Shown here: positions 7,079 through 15,538 of the stretch, piece by piece | How positions within the stretch are numbered: the stretch's first letter is position 1 | Layout: the number at the start of each line of letters is the position of its first letter | Assembly: GCA_900317755.1 (NCBI GenBank) | Contig: ONHZ01000021.1 | Span: 1-37,567 of the forward strand | From: an uncultured Lachnospiraceae bacterium | GTDB taxonomy: Bacteria > Bacillota > Clostridia > Lachnospirales > Lachnospiraceae | Length of the DNA: 37,567 nt | Direction of reading: 5' to 3' | Made by a program: the position numbers and the translations under genes | The notes under the pieces: generated by a model | Seen by the model: the letters and a program-made list of their open reading frames with translations, nothing else | The model's database searches: none | Told to the model about the DNA's origin: nothing

Positions 7079-7613
7079 TCCACTGTCTGCTATGGCAACT
7101 GCCTTTATGGTAGGCGCACGGCATCTTTTCTACGGCATTTCCATGCTTTCTAAATACAGGAATATGGGCTGGAAGAAATTTTATCTCATTTACACGACGA
7201 GCGACGAGACATTTTCCGTGAATTATTCTATGGATGTTCCTGAAAATATCGACAGGGGCTGGACGTATTTTTGGGTGTCATTTCTTGACCAGATGTACTG
7301 GGTTGCTGGTGCGGCAATCGGGGCGGTCTTCGGCTCATTTATTACGATTGACCTTGATGGTCTTGATTTCGTGATGACAGCGATGTTCATTGTGATTTTC
7401 CTTGGGCAGTGGGAGAAGGATGGAAAGAGACTGAAGGCCGTGCTCATAGATCATGTGCCTGAATTTATTGGAATCTTTGGTTCCATTGCAGCGCTGATGG
7501 TTTTCGGTCCGGACAGATTCATCATTCCAGCGATGGTAATTATTCTTGTCCTGCTGCTTGCTTTTCGAAAGCCTCTTGAGAAGAATATGAACAAAAAGGA
7601 ATCAGCGACATAA
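6876..7613 (+). CDS. azlC: AzlC-family branched-chain amino acid exporter subunit
   Basis: An integral membrane protein matching AzlC: FAFPKTIPVLTGYVFLGITYGIL near the N-terminus, then YTGSMEFLL and MVGARHLFYGISML, and several hydrophobic helices. AzlC with AzlD exports branched-chain amino acids (known for Bacillus subtilis AzlCD). The start is unclear: ATG 6876 gives 245 residues of the right length, but it lies inside the truncated DUF438 frame and has no visible ribosome binding site; TTG 6843 is less likely. The gene appears to have been fused, out of frame, to the 5' part of a DUF438 gene by a deletion, so its expression may depend on reinitiation or read-through. Confidence 0.8.
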   Translation: MKTVRLRNRFAFPKTIPVLTGYVFLGITYGILMTTNGFPVWLPILTALVIYTGSMEFLLTDILLSSFNPLSAMATAFMVGARHLFYGISMLSKYRNMGWKKFYLIYTTSDETFSVNYSMDVPENIDRGWTYFWVSFLDQMYWVAGAAIGAVFGSFITIDLDGLDFVMTAMFIVIFLGQWEKDGKRLKAVLIDHVPEFIGIFGSIAALMVFGPDRFIIPAMVIILVLLLAFRKPLEKNMNKKESAT

Positions 7614-7723
7614 AAACTGCTACATTGTTCAGATTTAATGTGAAAAATTTCTCTGTTCAAGATACAAAAATAAAGTGCCGATTTCATGAATAAAGTTAAT
7701 TTTAAGGAAGATGTGAAAATAAC

Positions 7724-8047
7724 ATGACAATATCACAAATGATAATTACAATAATACTGGTTATTGCAGCAACGGTGTTGACGAGATTCCTGCCCTATAT
7801 TATTTTCAGGGAGGGGAAAGAAATCCCAGGCACTGTGCAGTATTTGGGTAAGGTTCTGGCGCCGGCAGTTTTTGGGCTGCTGATCATATACTGCCTTCGG
7901 AATGTGAATTTTGCTGCAGGAAATCATGGGGTGCCGGAAATAATTTCCATAGCCGCAGTCATCGCACTTTACCAGATCAAGCATGACATGCTGGTTCCGA
8001 TGGCTGGCGGTACTGTGCTTTACATGATTCTCATTCGAATAATGTAG
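7724..8047 (+). CDS. azlD: AzlD-family transporter subunit
   Basis: A 107-residue protein with four hydrophobic helices and the AzlD signature TRFLPYIIF near the N-terminus, LAPAVFGLLIIYCL in the middle and LVPMAGGTVLYMIL at the end. It is the small partner of AzlC in branched-chain amino acid export. It lies 110 bp after azlC, with GGAAG upstream of the start. Length and motifs are normal, so this half of the pair looks intact. Confidence 0.88.
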   Translation: MTISQMIITIILVIAATVLTRFLPYIIFREGKEIPGTVQYLGKVLAPAVFGLLIIYCLRNVNFAAGNHGVPEIISIAAVIALYQIKHDMLVPMAGGTVLYMILIRIM

Positions 8048-8205
8048 ATTATTATCAATATAGTGGCATGATTTATCCGTAGACAGAACTTAATATCATA
8101 ACAAATATTGGATTATTTATTGTGATATTGATATTATTCAAAGTACGATAAGGCAATAAAAAGAATAATGGGAAAATAAGATAATGTTTTGAAAAGAGGG
8201 GAAAT

Positions 8206-8463
8206 ATGTCATTTAGTTCACCAATAGTAGAACTTGATCTTCACGGATACACCGCTGATCAGGCACAGGTCGAGATAGACAGGGCACTTTCACTTGCTGG
8301 CCCCGGAACCTACAAAATCAAATGTATTCATGGCTTCAATCATGGAACAGCAATAAAAAACATGATATATAGGGAATTTGGCCATGGGCTTTCAACTAAG
8401 GTAAAGAGAATTGCGCCTGGTGAAAATCAGGGGATTACCGAACTTATTTTGCGGGAACTGTAA
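8206..8463 (+). CDS. Small Smr-domain protein
   Basis: An 85-residue stand-alone Smr domain: LDLHGYT (residues 10-16) and IHGFNHGTAIKNMI (about 41-54), matching the LDLHG and HGxG-type motifs of the MutS2/Smr endonuclease family. Such domains nick DNA or cleave mRNA, in some cases on stalled ribosomes. The usual HGxG is HGFNHG here, so the second motif is atypical but the histidines are present. RBS GAGGGGA precedes the ATG. It is monocistronic, followed by the sRNA candidate promoter. Confidence 0.8.
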   Translation: MSFSSPIVELDLHGYTADQAQVEIDRALSLAGPGTYKIKCIHGFNHGTAIKNMIYREFGHGLSTKVKRIAPGENQGITELILREL

Positions 8464-8511
8464 TATTGCACAAAATAATTATGAAAAGTTTGTGAAAAAA
8501 TAAAAAAACAC

Positions 8512-8540
8512 TTGCATTTTTTATTATATGGGTTTATATT
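8512..8540 (+). promoter_or_regulatory. Sigma-A promoter of the sRNA candidate
   Basis: TTGCAT (8512-8517), exactly 17 bp, TATATT (8535-8540), ending about 6 nt before the predicted RNA start near 8547. No gene follows within range on this strand before the terminator at 8563-8615. Confidence 0.6.
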
Positions 8541-8546
8541 ACTCAC

Positions 8547-8616
8547 GAATTGAATTTCATGCGCACGGGCCGTCTCCCTCCTCCCTACATCATTACGGCT
8601 CGTGCATCTTTTTTTC
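8547..8616 (+). ncRNA. Candidate ~70-nt sRNA with anti-Shine-Dalgarno loop
   Basis: A promoter-to-terminator unit with no protein gene. After the predicted start near 8547 there is a stem of GCACGGGCCGT (8563-8573) with ACGGCTCGTGC (8595-8605; one G-U pair), followed by seven T (8609-8615). The 21-nt loop begins with CTCCCTCCTCCC (8574-8585), complementary to the AGGAGG/GGGAGG ribosome binding sites used throughout this window. C/U-rich exposed loops that target ribosome binding sites are a hallmark of several Gram-positive trans-acting sRNAs (RsaE/RoxS type). The architecture is read directly; regulatory function is inferred. Confidence 0.5.
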
Positions 8617-8689
8617 TTAAATTCATTTACTTTCCATGTATGAATCATTATTGATCTAGCAAAGCATACGTGGTTTTACTCCACTGCCT

Positions 8690-8803
8690 TCAGTTGACTG
8701 TGTCCATTCCGCCAAGCATATTTAAGAGCGTCGTTTTTCCGGCACCGGAAGAACCAAGGAGGCAGACGAATTCGCCTTCTTCGATGGAAAATGAAACGCC
8801 GTG
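8690..8803 (-). pseudogene. ABC transporter ATPase fragment (Walker A region)
   Basis: On the minus strand, 8803 to 8690 reads [18 protein letters not shown] followed by [16 protein letters not shown] and then a stop. This is the beginning of a LolD/MacB-type ABC ATPase including an intact Walker A. Everything after about residue 37 is missing, and a stop lies directly upstream. It is a decayed remnant. Confidence 0.7.
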
Positions 8804-9128
8804 GGAACTTCAGGATGAATTCTATACGGCAGCAAAATATTTCTATGACTTCAAGTCTGCAAAGCAGATCGGACAGATTTTCGGCAAGGAATACGGCCGC
8901 AGAAGATGGGGACTTGCCCTGATGGCAAGGCTCGGCGTCTGGGGCGCGCATTTCTGCTCAAATCATGTAAAGATTTCAAGCTATTATAAATTACGTCATT
9001 ATGATCCTGAGGCAAAGGATATGGACGGCTCGATTACAAAGAGAGTCATACCCGTTCTTTCAAAGGAGACCGAGCGCCGTTCAAGTATGGAAATCCAGCT
9101 TGAAAAAGAGGCACATATGCCTGCGTGA
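8803..9128 (+). pseudogene. C-terminal fragment of an unidentified protein
   Basis: From about 8803 the plus frame reads [17 protein letters not shown], then GQIFGKEYGRRRWGLALMARLG and a Lys/Glu-rich tail, to a stop at 9126-9128. It has ordinary codon use and a natural-looking C-terminus, but no start of its own: upstream, the frame runs antisense through the ABC fragment. I do not recognise the family. The junction with the ABC remnant suggests rearranged debris. Confidence 0.4.
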
Positions 9129-9264
9129 TATTGTCATTTCCGTATTATTCCATTTCTTTTTCTCTTTTTCCCTTGCTGTACTTGTGGCAACAGGGGATTT
9201 TAATTTTTTCATAGAAGAATGTTGATGCGTGGTAACAGAAAAATTTTTGTATCAAAAAACAAAC

Positions 9265-9292
9265 TTGAAAAATGATGAATTATTTATATAAT
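9265..9292 (+). promoter_or_regulatory. Sigma-A promoter of the thi operon
   Basis: TTGAAA (9265-9270), 16-bp spacer, TATAAT (9287-9292). The transcript would start near 9299, giving a leader of about 245 nt before thiS. Confidence 0.6.
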
Positions 9293-9298
9293 GATTGA

Positions 9299-9536
9299 TG
9301 TTTGGGCAGATTTGTGCCCAGGACAAATGCATAGATGATAGAGCAGGCAAAAGCTATGCGAAGGGGCGCACCACCTTGGGTACGTTTCTTTGTGTGGCTT
9401 TTTTCTTTTTTGGCGTTGCAAAGTTTCAGCCTGACTTAGAAGTGGAGCTATGGCCTTAACAGGCAAATGTTTTGACTATTGTGAAAAAGTTAGCTCGCTT
9501 TATATATGATGGTGCATCAATTTGTGATATGAAAGG
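9299..9536 (+). other. Long structured leader of the thi operon, class unknown
   Basis: Inverted repeats visible by eye: TGGGCA (9303-9308) with TGCCCA (9315-9320), and GCATAG (9329-9334) with CTATGC (9354-9359). A T-rich stretch around 9400-9411 could end an attenuated transcript, though the hairpin directly before it is weak. GCCTG (9429-9433) and CAGGC (9460-9464) offer a third pairing. The TPP riboswitch consensus (CTGAGA, and the 3' core beginning TGAACCTGAT) is not found. Regulation is likely but the RNA class is unidentified. Confidence 0.4.
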
Positions 9537-9545
9537 ATGATGCGG

Positions 9546-9743
9546 ATGGTAAAAATAAATGGAAACGTTGAAAATGTCGATGGGCAGAAACTCACGGATT
9601 ATCTAGATAATTCCGAGTACAGGCCCGGCACATTTGTTGTAGAGATTAATGAAGAAATAGTCCATAAGGAAGATTACGAAGGCGTAATTCTTCACGATGG
9701 CGATACGGTTGAAATCGTTCAGTTCATGGGCGGCGGATGCTAA
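9546..9743 (+). CDS. thiS: ThiS sulfur carrier protein
   Basis: A 65-residue ubiquitin-fold sulfur carrier for thiazole synthesis. Residues around GTFVVEINEEIVHK and HDGDTVEIVQFMGGG match ThiS. The C-terminal glycines are adenylated and converted to a thiocarboxylate that donates sulfur to ThiG. Here the protein ends GGG followed by Cys, so the diglycine is not at the very end; a terminal residue would have to be removed or tolerated. Three ATGs are available at 9537, 9540 and 9546; GGA at 9535-9537 fits 9546 with 8-nt spacing. thiG starts 27 bp downstream. No thiF gene for activation is in the cluster. Confidence 0.88.
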   Translation: MVKINGNVENVDGQKLTDYLDNSEYRPGTFVVEINEEIVHKEDYEGVILHDGDTVEIVQFMGGGC

Positions 9744-9770
9744 AAATAATAAATAAAGAAGGACAAAGAA

Positions 9771-10547
9771 ATGGAAGAAAACAAAGACACATTCAAACTT
9801 GGCGACAAGGAATTCACATCAAGATTTATTTTAGGTTCAGGAAAATATTCTATGAACCTGATTAAGGCAGCAGTCGAGAATGGCGGGGCTCAGATTGTTA
9901 CGCTTTCTGTAAGACGTGCCAATACAAAGGAACATGAGAACATCCTTGATTATGTTCCTGAAGGAGTCACCATCCTTCCGAACACATCAGGCGCAAGAAA
10001 TGCAAAAGAGGCTGTCCGTATCGCAAGAATGGCCCGAGAGCTTGGCTGCGGAAATTTTGTAAAAATCGAAATCATGGGTGATACAAAGTATCTTTTCCCT
10101 GACAATAATGAAACGATAAAGGCAACTGAGGAACTTGCAAAGGAAGGCTTCGTAGTCCTTCCATATATGTTCCCGGATCTTTATGCAGCACGTGCTCTTA
10201 AGGAAGCTGGTGCTGCCGCTGTCATGCCGCTTGCCGCACCGATTGGTTCGAACAAGGGACTTGCAGCAAAGCAGTTCATCCAGGTTCTGATTGATGAGAT
10301 GGATATCCCGGTTATCGTCGATGCCGGAATTGGCAAGCCATCACAGGCATGTGAGGCAATGGAAATGGGTGCGACAGCTGTCATGGCAAATACGGCAGTT
10401 GCAACAGCCGAGGACATTCCAATGATGGCAGGCGCATTCAAGTCTGCAATCGAAGCCGGTAGAAAGGCACATCTTGCAGGACTCGGCCGGGTTCTCGAAA
10501 GAGGTGCATCTGCATCTGATCCGCTGACAGGATTTTTGCGTGACTGA
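9771..10547 (+). CDS. thiG: Thiazole synthase
   Basis: 258 residues, the usual ThiG length. Characteristic parts are FILGSGKY (residues 19-26), TLSVRRAN (44-51), NTSGARNA (71-78), [10 protein letters not shown] (Lys98, the expected Schiff-base lysine), [10 protein letters not shown] and the phosphate-binding VDAGIGKPS and [13 protein letters not shown]. ThiG is a TIM-barrel enzyme combining 1-deoxyxylulose 5-phosphate, ThiS thiocarboxylate and dehydroglycine to make the thiazole phosphate. It lies between thiS and thiH, with AAGGAC upstream of the start. Intact and ordinary. Confidence 0.95.
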   Translation: MEENKDTFKLGDKEFTSRFILGSGKYSMNLIKAAVENGGAQIVTLSVRRANTKEHENILDYVPEGVTILPNTSGARNAKEAVRIARMARELGCGNFVKIEIMGDTKYLFPDNNETIKATEELAKEGFVVLPYMFPDLYAARALKEAGAAAVMPLAAPIGSNKGLAAKQFIQVLIDEMDIPVIVDAGIGKPSQACEAMEMGATAVMANTAVATAEDIPMMAGAFKSAIEAGRKAHLAGLGRVLERGASASDPLTGFLRD

Positions 10548-10694
10548 TTGCTATTGGATTAATGTATAATGCTATCCATTTTTACATCATTACATTGCTG
10601 TGATAGGATAACATTATCGAATTACCCAGGCAAAATAAAATGTTTGAATTTGTAACAATAGCAAAATAATATTTTGAAATAAAGAAGGCACAAT

Positions 10695-11960
10695 ATGAGT
10701 GAAAATAAGCACAATGATTTTTTTGTAGATTCAGGCAAGCTGTCTGAGGCAGCACTTAATAGAAAACATTCCCTTGAGAATGATCCTTCGAGCCGTACCT
10801 CGATTTATGATTATCTTCCGACACAGGAAAAAATCGAGTCCGACATCATGGACAAGGTCATCTCCGAGATGAACGAATACGACTACAATTCCTATACCGA
10901 TATGGATGTCCGCAGAGCGCTTCGTAAAGAGACCTGCTCTGTTGAGGATTTCAAAGCTCTGCTTTCTCCTGCAGCCTATCCGCATCTAAGCGAAATGGCT
11001 GAGCGCGCAAAGTTTGAAACAAGCAAGCATTTTGGAAATACAGTCTATATTTTCACACCGCTTTACATTGCAAACTACTGCGAGAATTACTGCATCTATT
11101 GCGGCTTCAACTGCTACAATGACATTGCCCGCAAGAAGCTTTCACACGATGAAATCGAGCACGAGATGAAGGTCATCGCAGACTCCGGCATTGAGGAAAT
11201 CCTGATGCTGACCGGCGAGAGCAAGAAGATGTCGAGCATCGAATACATCGGTGACGCCTGCAAGCTCGCTTCGAAATATTTCAAGAATGTCGGCGTTGAA
11301 ATTTATCCTGTCAATGTCAAGGATTACCAGTATCTTCACGAATGCGGCTGCGATTATGTCACTGTTTTCCAGGAGACATACAATGCAGAAAAATACGAGA
11401 CACTTCATCTCCTTGGCCACAAGAGGGTTTTCCCATACCGATTCGAGGCACAGGAAAGAGCTATTTTAGGCGGCATGAGAGGCGTCGGTTTTTCAGCCCT
11501 CTTAGGACTTTCTGATTATCACAAGGATGCGTTTGCCACAGCACTTCATCTTTATTATCTTCAGAGAAAATACCCTTATGTCGAGTACTCGCTTTCATGC
11601 CCGAGGCTCCGCCCGATCATCAATAATGAGAAGATTAATCCACTTGACGTCAGTGAGAGCGTTCTCTGCCAGATTCTCTGCGCCTACAGAATTTTCCTTC
11701 CTTATGTTGGCATTACGGTTAGTAGCCGTGAGACAAAGCGTTTCAGGAACGGCATCGTGAAGATTGCTGCGACAAAGGTTTCTGCCGGCGTTTCAACCGG
11801 AATCGGCGACCATGAAGCAAAATACACCCACACCGAGGAAAAGGACACTGGTGACGAGCAGTTTGAAATCGCAGACACCAGAAGCTTCAACGATATGTAT
11901 GGCGATCTTTCAGGCGAAGGCATGCAGCCAGTACTCAATGATTATCTTTATGTCGGATGA
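10695..11960 (+). CDS. thiH: 2-iminoacetate synthase (tyrosine lyase), radical SAM
   Basis: 421 residues. The radical SAM cluster motif CENYCIYC (Cys129, Cys133, Cys136; CX3CX2C) and the downstream LTGES, EIYPVN, TVFQETYN and FSALLGLSDY segments identify ThiH. It cleaves tyrosine to dehydroglycine and p-cresol, the oxygen-independent route to the thiazole nitrogen/carbon unit and the one expected in an anaerobe. A 147-bp gap separates it from thiG, and its last bases overlap the thiE start (ATGA), so ThiH and ThiE are coupled. Confidence 0.95.
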   Translation: MSENKHNDFFVDSGKLSEAALNRKHSLENDPSSRTSIYDYLPTQEKIESDIMDKVISEMNEYDYNSYTDMDVRRALRKETCSVEDFKALLSPAAYPHLSEMAERAKFETSKHFGNTVYIFTPLYIANYCENYCIYCGFNCYNDIARKKLSHDEIEHEMKVIADSGIEEILMLTGESKKMSSIEYIGDACKLASKYFKNVGVEIYPVNVKDYQYLHECGCDYVTVFQETYNAEKYETLHLLGHKRVFPYRFEAQERAILGGMRGVGFSALLGLSDYHKDAFATALHLYYLQRKYPYVEYSLSCPRLRPIINNEKINPLDVSESVLCQILCAYRIFLPYVGITVSSRETKRFRNGIVKIAATKVSAGVSTGIGDHEAKYTHTEEKDTGDEQFEIADTRSFNDMYGDLSGEGMQPVLNDYLYVG

Positions 11961-12628
11961 ATGTACTTTGCATTACAAATAGAAAACTCTGCGAAAGGTC
12001 ATTTCCAGAACAGATAAAATATATTGCGAGTATGCACCCCTGGGGCATTATTCTTCGTGAGAAAGATTTGTCACTTTCAGAATATGAGAAGCTCTCCCTG
12101 GATGCTCTTGACATCTGTTCAAAGGAAAATATCCCGCTATTTCTTCATGGGATTGATACAGCCGAGCCTGATGACATTATTGATTTTATTATAGAAAATA
12201 ATGCTACATCAATGAAGAAATTTTCTGGTGTGCATTTATCTATGGGAGATTTCAAGAAGGTTCTTATTCACTATCAAAATAAATTTCAAAATGACTATTC
12301 ACCAATGGATGAGGGGCTGGAAAAGAATATTCTTCATGGAGAAGATGTCTTGATTGGCGTCTCTGCCCACAGTCTTGAAGATGCATTATTCTGTGAAAAG
12401 CATGGCGCGGCATACATCACGGCAAGCCACATTTTCCCGACAGACTGCAAAAAAGGCCTGCCGCCGAAGGGCATTCCATTTCTGAAGGAAATCTGTGAGA
12501 ATACCAAAATTCCGGTTTTCGCCCTCGGCGGCATCAATCGTGAAAATGCTGCTGAATGCATCATTGCAGGCGCATACGGCGTTTCCGTTATGAGCGAATG
12601 CATGAAGAATGATTTCAATATTTATTAA
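11957..12628 (+). CDS. thiE: Thiamine-phosphate synthase
   Basis: 223 residues, overlapping thiH by 4 bp. The TIM-barrel thiamine phosphate synthase/TenI pattern is visible: CITNRKLC (5-12), WGIILREKDLS (29-39), LFLHG, a GVSAHSLEDA segment (about 133-142), AAYITASHIFPTDCKKG (about 150-166), VFALGGI (about 189-195) and GVSVMS near the end. The pyrophosphate-contacting region and lysine/glycine loop are kept. It is somewhat longer than typical ThiE (around 210) because of an extra stretch at 95-120. ThiE couples thiazole phosphate to HMP-diphosphate. TenI-type thiazole tautomerase is the alternative. Confidence 0.82.
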   Translation: MNVLCITNRKLCERSFPEQIKYIASMHPWGIILREKDLSLSEYEKLSLDALDICSKENIPLFLHGIDTAEPDDIIDFIIENNATSMKKFSGVHLSMGDFKKVLIHYQNKFQNDYSPMDEGLEKNILHGEDVLIGVSAHSLEDALFCEKHGAAYITASHIFPTDCKKGLPPKGIPFLKEICENTKIPVFALGGINRENAAECIIAGAYGVSVMSECMKNDFNIY

Positions 12629-12656
12629 TCAAAGAAATGCAGCAGCGAGCTTCAAA

Positions 12657-12704
12657 AATCCGTTTTCATGATAATTACAACATCATGAATGCGGATTATT
12701 TTTA
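12657..12704 (+). terminator. Terminator of the thi operon
   Basis: AATCCG (12657-12662) pairs with CGGATT (12692-12697), and CATGAT (12667-12672) with ATCATG (12682-12687), followed by a T-rich stretch. The remaining 230 bp before 12935 is AT-rich with no gene; the RBS GGAGG lies at 12921-12925. Confidence 0.65.
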
Positions 12705-12934
12705 TTTTCGTCCGAAGTATATAAAATTTTTTATTCATTTAAATTTCATTTTAAGTTCACAAACTATACTTTGTTCATAAGATGAACAAGGGAAACAAAA
12801 TCTCATTCATCAGGGAATTATCAAAGAAGATAATTCAAAAAACAAATTGAAAAAAATGCGATGCGGGACGCAGGGCAAAGGCAGTGCGATGCGCAGAATG
12901 ACAACACGAAGTAAAAAGTAACGGAGGACTTAAA

Positions 12935-14713
12935 ATGGATAACGTGAATAATGATGAAAATCGAAATGAGAATTGGAGTCCGAAACAGGACTTTCAGATT
13001 CCAGAGGCAAATCCGAAGCCAAAGAAGAAAGGACTTAAGAAAAGGATTATTGTTCTTACCAGCGGGCTTGCTGCTGCAGCAATCGTAACAGTGGCAGTAT
13101 TTGGTGCAATTGGCAATCTTTTCTCAAAGACAAATTCATCAGGTACCGGAACTACCACAACCGTAAGTGCCACAGTCACAAGTTCATCAAATGATACAGA
13201 ATCTGTTTCAGAGGATGACCTCTTCACAAAGAGAGATCTGAAGCAGACATATGACAGCTCCAAGGCAGAGACAATTACCCTTTCAGACAGTGGTTCATCT
13301 TCAAGTTCGTCAAGTGTCACGATTGATGGCAGTACAATCACAATTACTGAGGCTGGTATTTATGTGGTTTCAGGAACGCTTTCAAATGGACAGATCGTAG
13401 TCGACTGCGAGGATACAGATGCAAAGGTTCAGATTGTTCTTGACAATGCGACGATTTCAAACTCATCATCGGCCTGCATCTATGTAAAGTCTGCAGACAA
13501 GGTGTTTGTAACGACTGAGGATGGCAGCACGAATACACTTACAGTCACTGGCGACTTTGTTCAGACAGATGACAATACCGTCGATGGCGCAATCTTCTCA
13601 AAATGTGATCTCACAGTAAATGGCAAGGGCACACTTAATATTACTGATGAATATGGACATGGCATTGTTTCAAAGGATGACCTTCGTGTAACAGGCAGCA
13701 CCTTAAATATCGAAGTCGCAAAGAAGGGACTTCAGGGCAAGGATTCAGTCCGAATTGACGGCGGCACGATTAATATCACGGCAGGAACTGAGGGTATTGA
13801 AGGCGCACTTGTCTATGTTCTCGATGGTGATTTGAATATTGATGCCAAGGACGATGGCATTAATGCATCTGACCACAGCGCTTCAAATGATTTTGGCGGT
13901 GGAAACGGTGGTTTTGGTGGCAATGGCGGCCCAGGAAACTTCGACGGGAATATGCCGGACGGTTCCGACAGTAATGGTGGTTTCCAGAAAGGCGGTCGAG
14001 GAAACTTCAATAAAGATTCTGACAGTACATCTGATGGGACTTCAGACAGTAATTCTGATGGCACAAGCAGCACTTCGTCAACAATAACTGCACAGCCATT
14101 AAGCACAGGCAGTTCCTCAGATAGCAGTTCTAGTACAGACGATTCCAGCGACACCGTCGGCATTTACATCACAGGCGGCATGCTGAATATCACAGCTGAC
14201 GGTGACGGCATCGATTCAAACGGTTTCCTGAATGTTTATGGCGGAACAATCTATGTAAACGGACCTACATCAAATGGTGATGGCGCCCTTGACTATCAGA
14301 CTTCTGCAACGATTACCGGAGGTACGGTAATTGCAGCAGGTTCAAGCGGAATGGCTGTAAACTTTGGCAGTGATTCTACACAGGGCACAATCCTCTGCAA
14401 CTTCTCCAGCACGGTTTCCGGAGAGGTCACACTCAAGGATTCTGACGGCAATGTGATTGCTAGCTACACCCCTACGAAGGAGTATCAGTCAGTCGTAATC
14501 AGCTCGCCTGAAATCACAAACAGCGGCACCTACACATTGACGGCTGGCAGTGAGACTGCAGAAATTACGATGACAAGCTATGTTTATGGCAGTGGAAATT
14601 CCATGGGCGGCGGAAAATTTGGTGATGGCAATATACCTGGAAAGCCAGGACAGGATAATTCGAATAACAGCAATTCATCAGATGGAAATTCATCTGATAG
14701 CGATGGAAATTGA
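12935..14713 (+). CDS. Membrane-anchored Cthe_2159-type carbohydrate-binding protein
   Basis: 592 residues. A short cytoplasmic N-terminus (1-36, with PKPKKKGLKKR) precedes one membrane helix (about 37-60), so the bulk is outside. A Ser/Thr-rich linker is followed by right-handed beta-helix-like repeats (ITITEAGIYVVSGTLSNGQIVV, GKGTLNITDEYGHGIVSKDDL, GDLNIDAKDDGINASDHS, GGMLNITADGDGIDSNG) typical of the Cthe_2159 family (formerly DUF4353). The founding member binds cellulose and polygalacturonic acid. The beta-helix is interrupted by a Gly/Asn/Asp- and Ser-rich insertion (about 310-405). The tail is Asn/Ser/Gly-rich. It lies upstream of a two-component system, separated by a terminator. Confidence 0.82.
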   Translation: MDNVNNDENRNENWSPKQDFQIPEANPKPKKKGLKKRIIVLTSGLAAAAIVTVAVFGAIGNLFSKTNSSGTGTTTTVSATVTSSSNDTESVSEDDLFTKRDLKQTYDSSKAETITLSDSGSSSSSSSVTIDGSTITITEAGIYVVSGTLSNGQIVVDCEDTDAKVQIVLDNATISNSSSACIYVKSADKVFVTTEDGSTNTLTVTGDFVQTDDNTVDGAIFSKCDLTVNGKGTLNITDEYGHGIVSKDDLRVTGSTLNIEVAKKGLQGKDSVRIDGGTINITAGTEGIEGALVYVLDGDLNIDAKDDGINASDHSASNDFGGGNGGFGGNGGPGNFDGNMPDGSDSNGGFQKGGRGNFNKDSDSTSDGTSDSNSDGTSSTSSTITAQPLSTGSSSDSSSSTDDSSDTVGIYITGGMLNITADGDGIDSNGFLNVYGGTIYVNGPTSNGDGALDYQTSATITGGTVIAAGSSGMAVNFGSDSTQGTILCNFSSTVSGEVTLKDSDGNVIASYTPTKEYQSVVISSPEITNSGTYTLTAGSETAEITMTSYVYGSGNSMGGGKFGDGNIPGKPGQDNSNNSNSSDGNSSDSDGN

Positions 14714-14759
14714 TGCTGAATTTGTCATCGAAACACTGACAAAGTTGTAGTATAATTTT

Positions 14760-14793
14760 GGTGCTGAGGTAAGTTTTTCTCAGCACCATTTTT
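14760..14793 (+). terminator. Terminator between the Cthe_2159-type gene and the two-component system
   Basis: GGTGCTGAG (14760-14768) and CTCAGCACC (14779-14787) form a perfect 9-bp stem with 10-nt loop, followed by ATTTTTA. A TATAAT at 14751-14756 just ahead could be a -10 for the response regulator, in which case the hairpin would act as an attenuator; no good -35 is visible. Confidence 0.85.
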
Positions 14794-14818
14794 ATCAAAT
14801 TATTTTGGGAGAAATCAT

Positions 14819-15493
14819 ATGCGACTACTACTTGCTGAAGACGAAAAGGAAATGTCTGCCGCAGTCGAGACAATATTAAAGCACAATAATTATTCTGTTG
14901 ACTGTGTATATAATGGTGCAGATGCCCTGGATTATCTTGAGACCGGGCTTTATGACGGGGCAATCTTAGACATTATGATGCCGAAGATGGATGGCATCAC
15001 AGTGCTTAAGAAAGTCCGTGCAGAGAATATTGATGTTCCGGTGCTTCTTCTTACTGCAAAATCTGAAATCGATGACAAGGTCGGAGGACTTGATGCAGGA
15101 GCGGATGATTATCTCACGAAGCCGTTTGCGATGAAGGAATTACTTGCCCGTGTCCGTTCCATTACGAGACGCCGGGGAGAGGTTACGGATTCCACCCTGA
15201 AATGTGGCGATCTGTCGCTTGATACGCTCTCATACATCTTAAGCTGTGGGGAAAAATCCGTCCGACTTCAGAATAAGGAATTTCAGATGCTTGAGATGTT
15301 CATGAAGAGCTCCGGCCAGATTTTTTCAGCAGACCAGTTCATGGACAAGATCTGGGGCTACGACAGCGATACGGAATTAAATGTAGTCTGGGTATATATT
15401 TCATACATTCGAAAGAAGCTCACAGAAATAGGCTCTACGGTGAAAATCAAGGCAGTGCGCGGAGTCGGATACACGCTCGAAACCAATCAGTAA
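14819..15493 (+). CDS. OmpR-family response regulator
   Basis: 224 residues: receiver domain 1-115 with acidic pocket (LLAEDE), phospho-acceptor Asp51 in AILDIMMPKMDG, conserved Lys101 in LTKPF, then a winged-helix Trans_reg_C domain (about 130-222) ending in RGVGYTLE. It pairs with the histidine kinase that starts 45 bp downstream. RBS GGGAGAA precedes the start. Target genes are not readable; the neighbouring surface protein gene is a natural candidate. Confidence 0.92.
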   Translation: MRLLLAEDEKEMSAAVETILKHNNYSVDCVYNGADALDYLETGLYDGAILDIMMPKMDGITVLKKVRAENIDVPVLLLTAKSEIDDKVGGLDAGADDYLTKPFAMKELLARVRSITRRRGEVTDSTLKCGDLSLDTLSYILSCGEKSVRLQNKEFQMLEMFMKSSGQIFSADQFMDKIWGYDSDTELNVVWVYISYIRKKLTEIGSTVKIKAVRGVGYTLETNQ

Positions 15494-15538
15494 AGGCGCA
15501 GATATTTTTAGCTGCATGATTAGAATTTTAATCTGGAT

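Noticed and set aside
8427..8648. Minus-strand frame across the sRNA candidate
   Set aside because: No ribosome binding site, unnatural composition, and it overlaps a promoter and terminator.
9299..9536. TPP or glycine riboswitch
   Set aside because: Fragments such as AGGCAAAAG and GCGAAGGGGC look like glycine-riboswitch pieces but are in the wrong order, and the TPP consensus is absent.
13813..14163. Minus-strand frame in the Gly-rich region of the Cthe_2159-type gene
   Set aside because: Shadow caused by repetitive codons.
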